DNA of 64,000 bases from Heloderma charlesbogerti (Eukaryota > Chordata > Lepidosauria > Squamata > Helodermatidae), in assembly GCA_026122225.1 (NCBI GenBank), contig JANEZZ010002661.1, positions 1,054,001-1,118,000 on the forward strand, given 5' to 3'. Position numbers and translations under genes: made by a program. The notes beneath the pieces were generated by a model, which was not told the origin of the DNA, searched no databases, and worked only from the letters and a program-made list of their open reading frames with translations. Position 1 is the stretch's first letter; each line of letters opens with the position of its first letter. Shown piece after piece: positions 10,621 to 20,162 of this stretch.

Positions 10621-10790
10621 TCTGGTGGCTTGTTAATCATGGTAACAAGCCACCTTGCCCAGGTTTGCATGACACAATAAGCCGCGGCGACCACCCTCCA
10701 CAATTTAAATATTCACAATGGTGGCCAGCATGTACCACAAGCCACCGTAGTGTATTTAAGCCATGCTGCCGACCGCCAATCATGCAAACC
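10621..10790. mobile_element. Repeat J, palindromic unit
   Basis: GGTGGCTTGTTAATCATGG pairs with GGTAACAAGCCACC directly downstream. A second foldback-like section has ACCACAAGCCACCG. Related to 52425-52600, which has GGGTGGCTTGTTAACCACCC. Confidence 0.55.
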
Positions 10791-10837
10791 CAGTTAATGT
10801 CTTCTCCAACCTCCCAATAATTGTGGGAGGATCGTCA

Positions 10838-10875
10838 GCACTGTTTTCCATTTTACAGATGGGGAGATGAAGGGG

Positions 10876-10907
<32 letters not shown>

Positions 10908-10990
10908 TGGCTTTGTGGTAATTGGTAATGCTGGAGCTTAAACCCAAGATCTTCTAGGTCCAGGTTCCACTCTCCATGCACTAAATCTCA
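10838..10990 (+). mobile_element. MIR-like CORE-SINE relic with internal GA expansion
   Basis: CATTTTACAGATGGGGAGAT, AACAGAGAGAG, GAGCTTAAACCCAAG and TAGGTCCAGGTTCCACTC follow the MIR core in order. The CAGAGAG part of the core has grown into a GA microsatellite (10879-10907). Confidence 0.5.
10879..10907 (+). repeat. (GA)n simple repeat
   Basis: About 14 GA units within the MIR-like relic. Confidence 0.95.
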
Positions 10991-12034
10991 AAGGATGATG
11001 CTACGGACACATAGGTTCCTAAGACCAGGGCCAAGGCAGAACTGCTGCTAAGGAGAAACATTTACGATCTTCTAAGCGGGAGCCTGCTGACAGCTTAATG
11101 ACCTTTTTGTTTTTCAAGTGGTGGTTTTATATTTACGACCTAAAAGGGGAAAGACATGGAGACAGACAATCAGAGGGCAATCAGCCCTTCTGCTCCTGAC
11201 CTACTCCTGTCCAACAGCATCCAACATCAGCTCCAGGAAGTCATAAAAAACGATTTCATTTCCATTTTTTTCTAAACTTTTTGGGGAGGTGGGGAGAATG
11301 GAGGGGCAGTATATCTTTGATATTCACCCCAAGGAACAGAATCAAATATTAATGCCAGGAAACATCACAGAAAGCACACCGGAAACCAGAGGCCAAGCAT
11401 GTTTGCAGCCTGTCTCAAAGGAGGAAGAGATTCCCCCCTTTCTTCTGTTTGGATATCATACATTATTTTCAAGAGGGATAAAAGGAAAGATCCTTGACAA
11501 GGGATACAAGATGAGTTTGGGGCAATGTTTTGGAGTGGAGAGTTAACGTGGGGGCCTCGTTGCTGCCTTTGGTACTATAGTCTCTTTTTGAGCCAGAAGA
11601 AATAACAGGGGAGGTGGGGAAATTGATAGAATTTAAGCTATTTCTGGTCTCCAGTGCAACTGGGACGCACATGCAGTGAAAACTATAAGGGTAAGTCTCT
11701 CAATAGCTGCTCTTTTCTTTATAGTGCTAAATATGAGTCTCTGGAAACAATAATTTTCATCTCAACTGCTATTCCTTTTTAGAAACCTTGGCCCCAATAT
11801 CAGAGAATTCAGCCTATATGGTCAATGAGAGCCCTTAACAACTTGGTCTTTTGAGCAGGTGGGGGAGAGAAATCTCATTCTCAGTTGTGGATACTAAGCA
11901 ACTTAAACAAAAATACGTAATAGTTAACAAGTATAGGGTCATCTGCATGAAACTGGTGTCACACATTACAAATCTAAAGCTTCACATGCCATCAATGTAA
12001 TATTCAGTTTTCATAAAAGGGGTCATTTCACCCC
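10991..12034. other. No feature recognised
   Basis: About 1 kb without recognisable repeats or plausible exons. Confidence 0.5.
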
Positions 12035-12304
12035 AGGGCATCATTATTGTTATTGATTTATATAGCACCAACAAAGGACATGATGCAGTTTACAGAGTAA
12101 CATAAGCAAAACTGTTCTGCCCTGAGGAGCTGACAGTCTGAAGTTAGACAGTGGGGCAACAACAAAGACAAAGAAGGAAAAGGGGAGGCAAGACTAACAA
12201 GGGATGAAAAGAGATGTAGGGATGTAGACTTGATTTCCAGTTGGGGATGAGGACTAAGCCATGAAGCCGAGGACTTTGCAGAAGGAGTTGGCTTTGAGGA
12301 CCAA
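12035..12304 (-). mobile_element. LINE-like 3'-end sequence, class uncertain
   Basis: Reverse complement contains ACTGTCAGCTCCTCAGGGC, TTACTCTGTAAACTG and TTGGTGCTATATAAATCAAT, then AATAATGATG. This resembles ancient amniote LINE 3' UTRs. No coding remnant seen. Confidence 0.4.
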
Positions 12305-12535
12305 AGGGGGAGAGGTTTTAAAAGGGGATTAGACAAATTCATAGAGGATAAGGCAATTAATGGCTACTCATCATAACTATATATTCCCTCCAAGATCAGA
12401 GGCAGGATGCCTCTGAATAGCAGTTGCTGGGGAACATGAGCAGGAGGGTGCTATTGCATTCATGTCCTGTTTGTGAGCTTCCCATAGGCTACAGAATGCT
12501 CAACTACATAGGCCTGTTGGTCTGATCTAAAACAG
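12305..12535 (+). mobile_element. Dispersed repeat C
   Basis: AAAAGGGGATTAGACAAATT, CAGAGGCAGGATGCCTCTG, GTTGCTGGGGAACATGAGC, GGTGCTATTGCATTCATGTC and CCTGTTGGTCTGATCTAAAA. Longest copy in the window. Confidence 0.7.
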
Positions 12536-13299
12536 CTTAATCAACATGTGGCACCATGCAGGTGTTCTGGGAGGGGGTTCTATGTGTAAGGGACCATAAT
12601 GGAGAATGGGCCGAGTCAATTAAGAGCACAGGAGACTTGTGGCTGAGGATGGTAGAGTTGGAGATGCAGAGGTCATGAGCAGAGATAACACATTAAACGC
12701 TTTAAAGGTGAGAGGATAAAGATGTTTCTGCCAGTATACAGTTTTAAGAAGGTGCATCACTACATGGATTGAGCAAAAAGAGAGGTAAAGGATCTTGGCA
12801 AAGAGTAAACAACTGAGATCCTTAATATCTGCTGTGCCTTTCTAAACTGTAGGTCAGCCTATATACATGGGCTGTGCTTTTTATATAGCACAACGTGGCT
12901 CTGACAGTTTCTCAGTCGTCACTGGCTTCCCTGGGAAGTAACTGTTACAAAACTGGGGGGTGGGGGAGAGAAACTATCGCCCTTTAGTTTGTGTGCTGTA
13001 GGTAGTCAGGGTGCAGGAGATGAAGACAGATGGTCTGCACGCAAACACCCCCCCCCCCAAAGATCTAATGTGCCTACAAAGAACTTCAATTACCCCTCTT
13101 ATCTGCACACACTCACAGAGATTTGAAAATGTGAGCTGGATTTCGTCCATCTGCCACATCAGCAACGGACAAGGCTGAAAAATGATTGCTGTTCCCAGAT
13201 ATTCTCCACCACCAACACTCTTATAGGGAAAACGTTTTAGTGCAGCACCTAGCCTTCACTATATAATGGGGATATGTATATCATCTATCTATATGCATT

Positions 13300-13428
13300 T
13301 AGCCTTCCCAAACCTGGTGTTCAGTAAATGTGTTGGACTACAGCTCCCATCATCCACAGACAGCACAGCCATTGGCTGTCTTGGCTGGGGTTGATGGGAT
13401 TTGCATTGTCAACACATCTGGAGGACAC
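13300..13428. mobile_element. Palindromic hAT-like MITE (subtype 1), right end lost
   Basis: AGCCTTCCCAAACCTGGTG, ATGTGTTGGACTACAGCTCC pairs with GTCAACACATCTGGAGGACA. The right terminus is replaced by repeat H at 13431. Confidence 0.75.
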
Positions 13429-13430
13429 CT

Positions 13431-13650
13431 GGGGTACTTCCAGACGGTCCTAGCACTAATTATTAGAAAGCATTGTGCAGCTATTCCATCTTTTTCTCCT
13501 TAATGGGTTACTGTGCTGAGGAAAAAGGCGGAAGAAGTAAAAAAAAACCACAGAAGGGCTACCAGTGGAAGATGTTGTCTGGACCCCCAGTAAAATTCTG
13601 TGAATCAGGCAAAGTGATGGTATGATAAAAGCCTCGTCCAGAAGCACCCC
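13431..13650. mobile_element. Repeat H, hAT-like MITE
   Basis: GGGGTACTTCCAGACGG at the left and CTCGTCCAGAAGCACCCC at the right form terminal inverted repeats. The interior is AT-rich with no coding frame. Confidence 0.65.
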
Positions 13651-14550
13651 CGATACGGGCAGAGTGGGCTAGAGCGTTATAGCAAAGGTGAAACTGCATG
13701 GAGTTTAGAGCAGGGCAGGCAGCTTGCAGGCCATGACTTTGGGGTGGGGGGGGGGTTGAAGGTTTTTTAAAAAGCAAGTTTCTAGCCTCTGCACTGCTAA
13801 GTTTAAATAAACAATAGAACATATAATTCAGTGTAGCTTTCAGTGCCGATTAAGCAGCCAAAGCACCTATTCCCACCTTTCATCCAGAGATTTTCATTCA
13901 GAGATGAAGAAAGAGAGAGATTGGAGGGGGGGGGGGGGAGACATTCTTTCTTAGGTATGTATATGGCATGGGGTGGGGGATGGGGCAGTGATAACACCTG
14001 CTCAGATTATTCCTGCGAGTTCCAATATTCTCCACTGCAACAAAGCTAGGAAAGCATTCTTAAAAGTAATATGGGAAGAAGTGGGGCGGGGGAGGGAGAT
14101 GGCTCCCTTTGCTTTGGGGAAAGAATTGCGTGGGCTTTAAATAGAGCAGCACAGCGAATGGGTCAGGATTCTGAGCACAGCCAGGGCAAGGCCAAGGAAG
14201 GGCTTGCCAGCCTGGTTCAACAGTTTGCCCTGCAGCAGATGCTGCAGTGGGAATAAGATGGACGGCCCTAGACTTGCAGTCTGTGCCTTGCATTTATTTA
14301 CCCAGCATGAACATGCAATTTTACTTTACAACTCCTGGAAGCTGAAACGCAGTCTACTGAAATCGACACCACCATTGCTTTGATCATGATAGCATTCTCT
14401 TCCTTGTCTGCTGTGGCTCCTAGTTGCTTCCCACATAAACGTCCAAGTTCTTAGTCGTTAAACTGAAAGCAATGCCCTGCCCAGTCTTTTATCTCTAGAT
14501 ACAGAGATGCTGAGGCTCAAACCTTCTGGACAGCCATAGCCTCTGGACAG
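13651..14550. other. No gene; two long G-runs
   Basis: G-runs at about 13741-13756 and 13926-13941. Otherwise unassigned. Confidence 0.5.
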
Positions 14551-14753
14551 ATGTGGCGGTTAACATGGTGAAGTAGGACGGGGGAGAGGCAGGTTCAATT
14601 CCAGTCTCCACCATAATGCTCACTGAGTGACTTCACACCAGTCACTCTCTGTCAGCCTAACAACAGGGTAATGCGGAGAGGGAATGAACCATGTATGCTG
14701 CCTTGAGCTCCTTGGAGGAACGTTGGAATAGAAATGTAGTAAATAAACAAATT
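14551..14753 (+). mobile_element. SINE A
   Basis: ATGTGGCGGTTAACATGG head, AGGTTCAATTCCAGTCTCC B box region, CAGTCACTCTCTGTCAGCC, TGCCTTGAGCTCCTTGGAGG and tail AAATGTAGTAAATAAACAAA. Confidence 0.8.
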
Positions 14754-14937
14754 AGGATTATACACACATCCTAGTCAACATTTGATGCAACCATCACCCC
14801 ACGTTGAACAGCAGGTATTTATGACCCAGAATTTTGACTTTCCGTCTCCCGTTTCCAGGCATTATGCCTTCTGCCATGCCACGCTCTGTTGGAAAAGAGA
14901 GTTCTATCATTCAAGTGAACTCCCCTTCCCTTGCTTA

Positions 14938-15330
14938 AATCGGGGTGGGGGAACATTTCCAGACCTAGGGCCACATTTGCTTCTGTATAACCCTCCAGGG
15001 GCCACGTGCCAGAGGTGGGCATGACCAAAACAAAAATGGTTGTGGCCAAAACAAAAGAAGGTGGAGCCATGTAATGGGGGGTGGGATTTTTCCCCTTCTT
15101 TCTCTCTCTTTCCTTTTTGTGCATGGAGACAAGGGGCTGCCCCTTTTTCAATGCACAGACAGGAATCCAAGTGATCTGGAGATGCAGGAAGAACCCATAT
15201 CTTTTTGCATCATCGGATTGCTGTGGAAAAGGGACAAGTGAGGGGGGCAGGCCCAAGAGTGGCTATAACCTGACAGGTTGAAGTGGTGACTCAGATGTGG
15301 CCCATGGACCAGAGGCTCCCCACCACTGCC
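14938..15330. mobile_element. Palindromic-ended DNA element
   Basis: Left end GGTGGGGGAACATTTCC plus GGGCCACATTTG corresponds to right end CAGATGTGGCCCATGG plus GGCTCCCCACCACTG. About 390 bp, with GTGGCCAAAACAAAAG inside. Similar in build to the subtype MITEs but longer. Confidence 0.55.
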
Positions 15331-15525
15331 TTACATCCTCTCCTCAAAATCCATTCCTTCTGCAAAGCTCTTAATGGACCAAAAAGGTTCACCTTCTCTG
15401 CACTGTCCGACACCCCTCAGTAACTCAGTAACCACTACATGCCCAGCCCCACCCTGGTTATTCTTTTGTCTCCTTTCACCCCTTTTTTTGTCAATCTCAC
15501 TTTAACACAAGCAAAGGGCTGGATG

Positions 15526-15626
15526 TGCACGATTTCATCTGATCTTGGAAGCTAAGCACGGTCAGCCCTGGTTAGTACTTGGATGGGAGACAGCCTGGGA
15601 ATCAGGCTTCCTGCATTGAGCAGGGG
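15526..15626 (+). mobile_element. 5S rRNA-derived SINE, 5' part (head)
   Basis: From 15528 the sequence follows vertebrate 5S rRNA from the region GATCTCGTCTGATC onward: GGAAGCTAAGCACGGTC, CCTGGTTAGTACTTGGATGG, GAGACAGCCTGGGAAT. These cover the internal A box, intermediate element and C box used by TFIIIA and RNA polymerase III. The first ~35 bases of 5S are missing and several positions differ, so this is not a functional 5S gene. It runs into TTCCTGCATTGAGCAGGGG, where it is interrupted; its continuation is at 18776. Confidence 0.85.
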
Positions 15627-15688
15627 CAGGGACATTGCTAGGGTCTTAAAAGATCCGGGGCACAGGCCCATAACACAAATTTGCGCAT

Positions 15689-15791
15689 ACACACACACAC
15701 ACACACGAGTCTAAGCGCACATCTATGCGTGTGTGTGTGTGTGCGTGTGTGTGTGTGTGGTGTGTGCATGCAGTGTGTTTGTGTGTGTGTA
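15689..15791 (+). repeat. (AC)n followed by (GT)n tracts
   Basis: An AC tract (15689-15706) is followed 20 bp later by a long interrupted GT tract (15727-15791). The two are complementary and could pair on one strand. Located at the left end of large element copy 1. Confidence 0.9.
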
Positions 15792-16424
15792 TAGATTACA
15801 TACATACATAAGAAGTGTGCACTGACCCCCCTACCCCACTTCAACTCAGACCCCGATTCAGCATTTCGGAAAACATCCCACTTCTGCTCTGGCCAATTTG
15901 CAGTTGGACCACTTCAGCTCAGCACCAAGCCCGAGTCAAGGTTTGGAAAAATGAGTCTTTATGCTTCCTGTTGACTAACATGGGAAATTAGAAAAAAAAA
16001 CTAACTTTTTTCTCCTGGTCAGAACTGGATAATTTCAGGCATAGTAGCCCCCTAGAAGGGGATTGCACCTGCCCAATGTCTGAAAATAGGTGTACAATTT
16101 ATATTTTCTTTTCAAGTGAACTGCCAATAACGTTTCTTATTCCTTGGAAGAATTGGATAAATATTTCAGGATTCATTGCCCCATCAGAGGAGATCAGGTC
16201 TGCCAAATTTCAGAATGATAGCTACAAGGGTTTTTGTGCAAGGGTGGCCTTGACATTTTGAGGTCTCCAAAAGAAGACATACTTATCTCCCTATGTTCTT
16301 TATGGACCGTTGTTCTGAAAATTACAGACAGCCTACAGTTGTCCCTAAGTAAGAAACAGAAAAGTTTCTGAAGGATATACATGCATTCTAATTTAGAATC
16401 ACTAGAATTTATTTACATTTCACC

Positions 16425-16575
16425 ATGTTAGCAGCAGGGGAACATGGGTGGGAAGGTGCTATTGCACTCATGTCCTGCTTGTGGGTTTCCAATGGGCATC
16501 TGGTTGGCCAGTGTGTGAACAGAATCCTGGACTAGATGGACCTTGGTCTGATGCAGCATGGCTCTTCTTATGCTC
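16425..16575 (+). mobile_element. Dispersed repeat C (LINE 3'-end-like) fragment
   Basis: Contains GGTGCTATTGCACTCATGTC, CTTGTGGGTTTCCAATGGGC, CTGGACTAGATGGACCTTGG and a CTTCTTATGCTCTT end. The same string set recurs at 12305-12535, 24960-25095 and, reversed, 59725-59900. This is a common squamate interspersed repeat; I am unsure of its class. Confidence 0.7.
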
Positions 16576-17176
16576 TTAAGTGGAGAGTGCCTCTGAGCAT
16601 GTGCAGAATGTTTTTCTTTCACCACTGAGCACTTACATTCTCCCCCTACCAATTCTATTCCTCTCCATGCAACCATCCCTCCTCATCCTACCATCCTCCA
16701 GCAACTCTTCATCAAAACAGATGTCTTGTTTTGTGCAACTCTCCTCTACCTCCTCCTTGTTATGCACAAGCTCTCATTGTATCTTCTTCCCCATAACTTC
16801 ATTTGTGCCAAGACTTCTCTAGGATTCAGCCAATGAGTCTGTTTTCAAAACTAGGGCTAAATTATGGAGAAACTCTGACCATGCTCTAAGTGGATGTCAG
16901 GGTTGTATCTGAGCCCATGGAGTCCCAAAGCAGCTCTGGTTCTGAGGAGGAGAGACAATTTGTGGGGGAGGAACTCTCTCAGACTTCAGAGGCACAGCTG
17001 GAGGTGGAGCCCCCCCTCCCACACCCCTGGGAGCAACAGTGAACCAGGCATGGAAAGGGAGGGAGAACCTGAACTTTTAGACATGAGGCGCAGACACAGG
17101 CACAAGTGAGAGATTGCAGGGGCCGAGCTTTGGTGCTCAGCCCGAATGGCTCGATATCAACAGCTGTGCCCAGAAG

Positions 17177-17249
17177 CATCATGGGATTGAACCTGGGACC
17201 TTCTGCATGCCAAGCAGGTGCTCTGCCACTGAGCTACAGCCCTTCCTAT
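17177..17249 (-). mobile_element. SINE B (tRNA-derived) head fragment
   Basis: Reverse complement reads GGGCTGTAGCTCAGTGGCAG (A box) then AGGTCCCAGGTTCAATCCC (B box). Only the Pol III promoter head is present. Confidence 0.8.
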
Positions 17250-17463
17250 TGCTGGATAATGGCAATTGACAAACAAAACAGCCCCAGATTTGTTTCTCTG
17301 CAACCGTGTGAACCCACTCTTCTCAAAGACTTGAGTGAGGAGGAGAAAAACCAACCCTCTTGTCTGTTTATATAAAGTCAAATACCATTCAGAACTTTTC
17401 TTGCCCACCGAAGAGAATTCTCTTTAAGAATTCCCCAAGATATGCTCTGGGTGGAATAAAGAA

Positions 17464-17464
17464 G

Positions 17465-17499
<35 letters not shown>

Positions 17500-17502
17500 A
17501 CC
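17464..17502 (+). repeat. (GAAA)n microsatellite
   Basis: About nine GAAA units inside large element copy 1, counterpart of the TTTC tract in copy 2. Confidence 0.95.
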
Positions 17503-18192
17503 GGATAGGGGAGGGAAGACAAGAAGAATGGTGATTGGAAATGTGCGTGGGGGTGGGGGGTAGAGAGAATTCCCTAAGCCAAGTGGCTCCTTTCAGAGAG
17601 GTAGCACTTCAGAGGAATTTAGGAGGCTGTGTGGGGTTTGTAAGGATTACACATACTTAAATGAACTTTATGAGGTGAGGTGGCTGAGGGCTTTTTCTAG
17701 CTTTTCTAAAACTGCAGAACCTATTTAAAAGCCCCAGCAGTTTCTCAATCATGATGCCACATAGTCCTAACCCTCCCTTTGGGATTATTTGAATCCTACA
17801 ACTATTTAGGAGAAATTACAGTGGAGGGGGAGCAAGAAGTTTGTGGAGACTGATTAGATTCTTTGCTATACTGAAGCTACTAAATTTCTGCAGAAGCCAA
17901 AGGTTCCAGTTTGGGGCAGTAAAATCAGATGCTATGTGAAATAGCTTTTTCTTCCCTTCCTTCTCTCTCTTCAAAATTTCATTGCAGGCAAGCTCACAAC
18001 AGTGGGCATGTAAGAGCAGAAAAGTAGGGGGAGAGAGGTTTTTTGCACCTCAAAAAAACCCTAAACCAGAGATTAGGGATAGTGACCTTAAACCTTAAAC
18101 ACCTTCTGTTTAGGATCTCTAATCCCCTGGGTGACTTGACAGTTTTTACTTTTTGTTTTAGACTTTGAGAAAAGGAAAATTTACGCAAGCCT

Positions 18193-18650
18193 AGCACAAA
18201 AGCCACTGGGTCTAACTGTCTGAAATTTGGTAGGTTCAGCTAGCTCCATAGGGCCTGCTTGATCTCCAAATTCCATGAATTTATGTGGAAGCACAAAAAA
18301 ATTACAGCTCTTCACTTTGACAGATTTTCTTGGAAAAAGCAAATTTTACCTGTGGCTAACACAAAAGCCACTAGACCTAACTGTCTGAACTTTGGCAGGC
18401 TTAGTCATCTCTATAAGGGCTTCCAGGTCCTCAAATTCTGTGCACACATGTGGAAGAACAACAACAACAAAAAGCTCTTTGCTTTGACACATTTTCTTGA
18501 AAATAGCAAACTTTACCTGTGACTAGCACAAAAGCCACTGGACATAACTGCCCGGAATTTGGCAAATACAATCAGTTCCATGGGGGATACCAGGCCTCCA
18601 AATATCATTTATTTATCATACAAACTAAAAAAGCTATGTCCGTTTTTGTT
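18193..18650 (+). repeat. Three ~165-bp tandem modules inside large element copy 1
   Basis: Units begin at 18193, 18358 and 18525, each with CACAAAAGCCACTGG-like sequence, then CTAACTGTCTGAAATTTGG, TCCAAATTCCATG, a run of AAAAAAA, and TTTTCTTGGAAAATAGC-like sequence before TTTACCTGTGACTAG. A partial unit precedes the first (18125-18192). The third unit diverges towards its end. Copy 2 has two corresponding units starting on the minus strand near 62507 and 62344. Confidence 0.8.
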
Positions 18651-18775
18651 TTCCAATGCAAGTCAATGGGAAAATGTTAAAAAAAATGGCAATTAGGACA
18701 GCTCAAAAGATCCGGGACACAGTTCAAAAGATCTGGGGCCTGTGCTCAGGTGGGCCTCTATAAATGATGCCCCTG

Positions 18776-18841
18776 ACCACAGGGTTGGACCCGATGGTCT
18801 CCTAGGCCCCTTCCAACCCTATGATTCTATGATTCTATTCT
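18776..18841 (+). mobile_element. CR1-type 3' tail, continuation of the 5S-headed SINE
   Basis: GGTTGGACCCGATGGTCTCC, CCCCTTCCAACCC and the repeated octamer of TATGATTCTATGATTCTA form the classic amniote CR1 3' end. Joining the sequence before 15627 to that after 18775 gives an uninterrupted transition ...GCATTGAGCAGGGG + GTTGGAC..., which is how this tail normally begins. I therefore read 15526-15626 and 18776-18841 as one 5S-headed, CR1-tailed SINE of about 165 bp split by the large element. Confidence 0.78.
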
Positions 18842-19231
18842 AATGGCAAGTCCTCTGAGCACAGACTGTAATACTTTTGGGATCTCTACAGAACCTGGCT
18901 TGTAATAAATTGTAACACAGTACGAGTGCAGTTACATGTTTAATCATAATAAGAATGCTCGTTTATCACAATTCCTGCTGAAGAGAACCAACGGGGCTCT
19001 TCTTATTAATAGAAACTATATGTAACCAACTTTCAAGAACAGTATTTGCCCAAACTCAAACATCTCAGAAAATATATGTGTTGTCTTTTAAGCAGATAAA
19101 AACACTGAAGTCCTATTGAACTCCTTTGTTTTAAAATAATAGCTAGATTCAGGGACGTGTGGAATGTAATGGTTTGTACAAAACACACAGGGTTTTTATA
19201 ATGCCAAGTGACAATAGGGAGATGTTCCTCA

Positions 19232-19565
19232 AAAACCCCCCCATCACACATACTTTCAATGTGCAAGGGGACTGTGTGGGGTCGGCCAGTTTCCCCATCC
19301 CCCCAGCTGCATTTTTGGTGTTTGGTTGAAGGGGTCACATGCACAAATAGATATGCACGGTTTGGGCTCCTCCATGCCTGGGCTAATCAGGCTTTGCCTT
19401 GCGTGGAGGTTCCTACCAGTGTACATGAGCAGGTCCCTTCACACGGCTGCTGAACATGCAGCCAAGAGGGGGTGTGACTGGCTCACATCTGAGTAGCAGG
19501 AGGGGAGGCTTGCCAGCATGACCTGCAAGCCCCTCACATGTTGAAAGAACATGTGGGGGTGGTTC
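19232..19565. mobile_element. DNA element with ~40-bp inverted repeats
   Basis: CATCACACATACTTTCAATG at the left pairs imperfectly with CATGTTGAAAGAACATGTGG at the right, extended by AAGGGGAC / GCCCCTC. About 330 bp, no coding frame. Confidence 0.55.
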
Positions 19566-19618
19566 AAACGAACCCCCATAGTGTTACATACAAATTGTAT
19601 TATGTATGCATAGTGTAG

Positions 19619-19721
19619 CCTTCCCCAACCTGGTGCCTCCAGATGGGTTGGACAGCAACCCCCAAATGACAGAATTTGCAGTCCAACACATCTGAAAGGC
19701 ACCAGATTGGGGAAGGCTGAC
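19619..19721. mobile_element. Palindromic hAT-like MITE (subtype 1)
   Basis: TAGCCTTCCCCAACCTGGTG pairs with CACCAGATTGGGGAAGGCTG. Flanks GCATAGTG and ACAGAGTA match 5/8. SINE B sequence follows. Confidence 0.8.
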
Positions 19722-19727
19722 AGAGTA

Positions 19728-19860
19728 GTTAAGCACATACTTTGCACGCAGGTGGCCCTCAGACTCACCTCTGGCATCTCCAGCTAAAAGGGATTGCAGA
19801 TAGCAAAGCTGAGAAGGACCACTAGACTGAGTCCTTAGAGAGAGACCGTGTTTCATCCTC
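19728..19860 (+). mobile_element. SINE B fragment
   Basis: AAGCACATACTTTGCACGC, GGTGGCCCTCAGACTCACC and TGGCATCTCCAGCTAAAAGG follow SINE B after its A box. The tail is degraded. Confidence 0.6.
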
Positions 19861-19975
19861 TCTGCAATGTTGTGAAGTTGGTCGTTGTTAATTCTCATTT
19901 TATAATTTGGCTAACAGAGGCAAGAACAGCCTTTCCTAATAATCGGACCTCAGGTCTAATGTCTCTCCCTTACAC

Positions 19976-20162
19976 TAGCCTTCCCCATGCAAGTGCCCTC
20001 CAGATGTTTTGGACTACATCTCCCACAATCCCTGAACATTGGCCAAGCTAGATAGGGTTGATGGGAGCTGTACTCAAAAGCATCTGGAAGGTAAGGTTGT
20101 CCATCCTTGGGCTAGATGAACCAGTGGTCTGATCCAGCATAAGGCAGCTTCCTATGTTCACG
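19976..20162 (+). mobile_element. hAT-like MITE joined to a SINE B tail
   Basis: TAGCCTTCCCCATGCAAGTG, CTCCAGATGTTTTGGACTAC, GTACTCAAAAGCATCTGGAA form the palindrome (to ~20100). GGGCTAGATGAACCAGTGG, TCTGATCCAGC and AGGCAGCTTCCTATGTTC (20112-20162) form a SINE B 3' end. Confidence 0.7.

Larger units (their letters stand above)
16419..17362 (+). mobile_element. Composite insertion inside large element copy 1
   Basis: Copy 2 reads straight from the ATTTATTTACAT string to GTATAAAGTCAAAT, whereas copy 1 holds ~945 bp between these points. Contents: a dispersed repeat C fragment (16425-16575), a pyrimidine-rich stretch (16600-16800), a stretch with a short open frame rich in Glu/Ser (16905-17035) that I do not recognise, and a minus-strand SINE B head (17177-17249). 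The middle may be a degraded retroelement. Confidence 0.6.
15627..18775 (+). mobile_element. Large hAT-like non-autonomous DNA element, copy 1
   Basis: A 3.15-kb unit bounded by CAGGGACATTGCTAGG at the left and ...GATGCCCCTG at the right. The reverse complement of the right end starts CAGGGGCATCATTTAT, and copy 2 starts CAGGGGCGTCGTTATA, so short terminal inverted repeats of the hAT type (CAGGG...) are present. Flanks AGCAGGGG (15619-15626) and ACCACAGG (18776-18783) fit a decayed 8-bp target duplication (5/8), and removing the unit restores a SINE. The body matches copy 2 at 62100-64000 in reverse over all of it except insertions. Inside are an AC/GT tract, a GAAA tract (17464-17502), three ~165-bp tandem modules (18193-18650) and about 0.95 kb of later insertions (16419-17362). 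No transposase frame is visible. Family unknown to me. Confidence 0.75.

Noticed and set aside
15528..15613. Functional 5S rRNA gene
   Set aside because: The first ~35 bases are missing, several internal positions differ and no T-run terminator follows; it continues into a CR1 tail.
16894..17109. Coding exon or retroelement gag fragment
   Set aside because: A short Glu/Ser-rich frame is present but stops quickly and matches nothing I can name; it lies inside a composite insertion.
17464..17502. CRISPR-like or satellite array
   Set aside because: It is a simple GAAA microsatellite; no spacer-repeat structure exists anywhere in the window.
15627..18775. LTR retrotransposon interpretation of the large duplicated unit
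   Set aside because: No direct long terminal repeats, no TG...CA ends, no primer-binding site and no pol frame; the ends are short inverted repeats.
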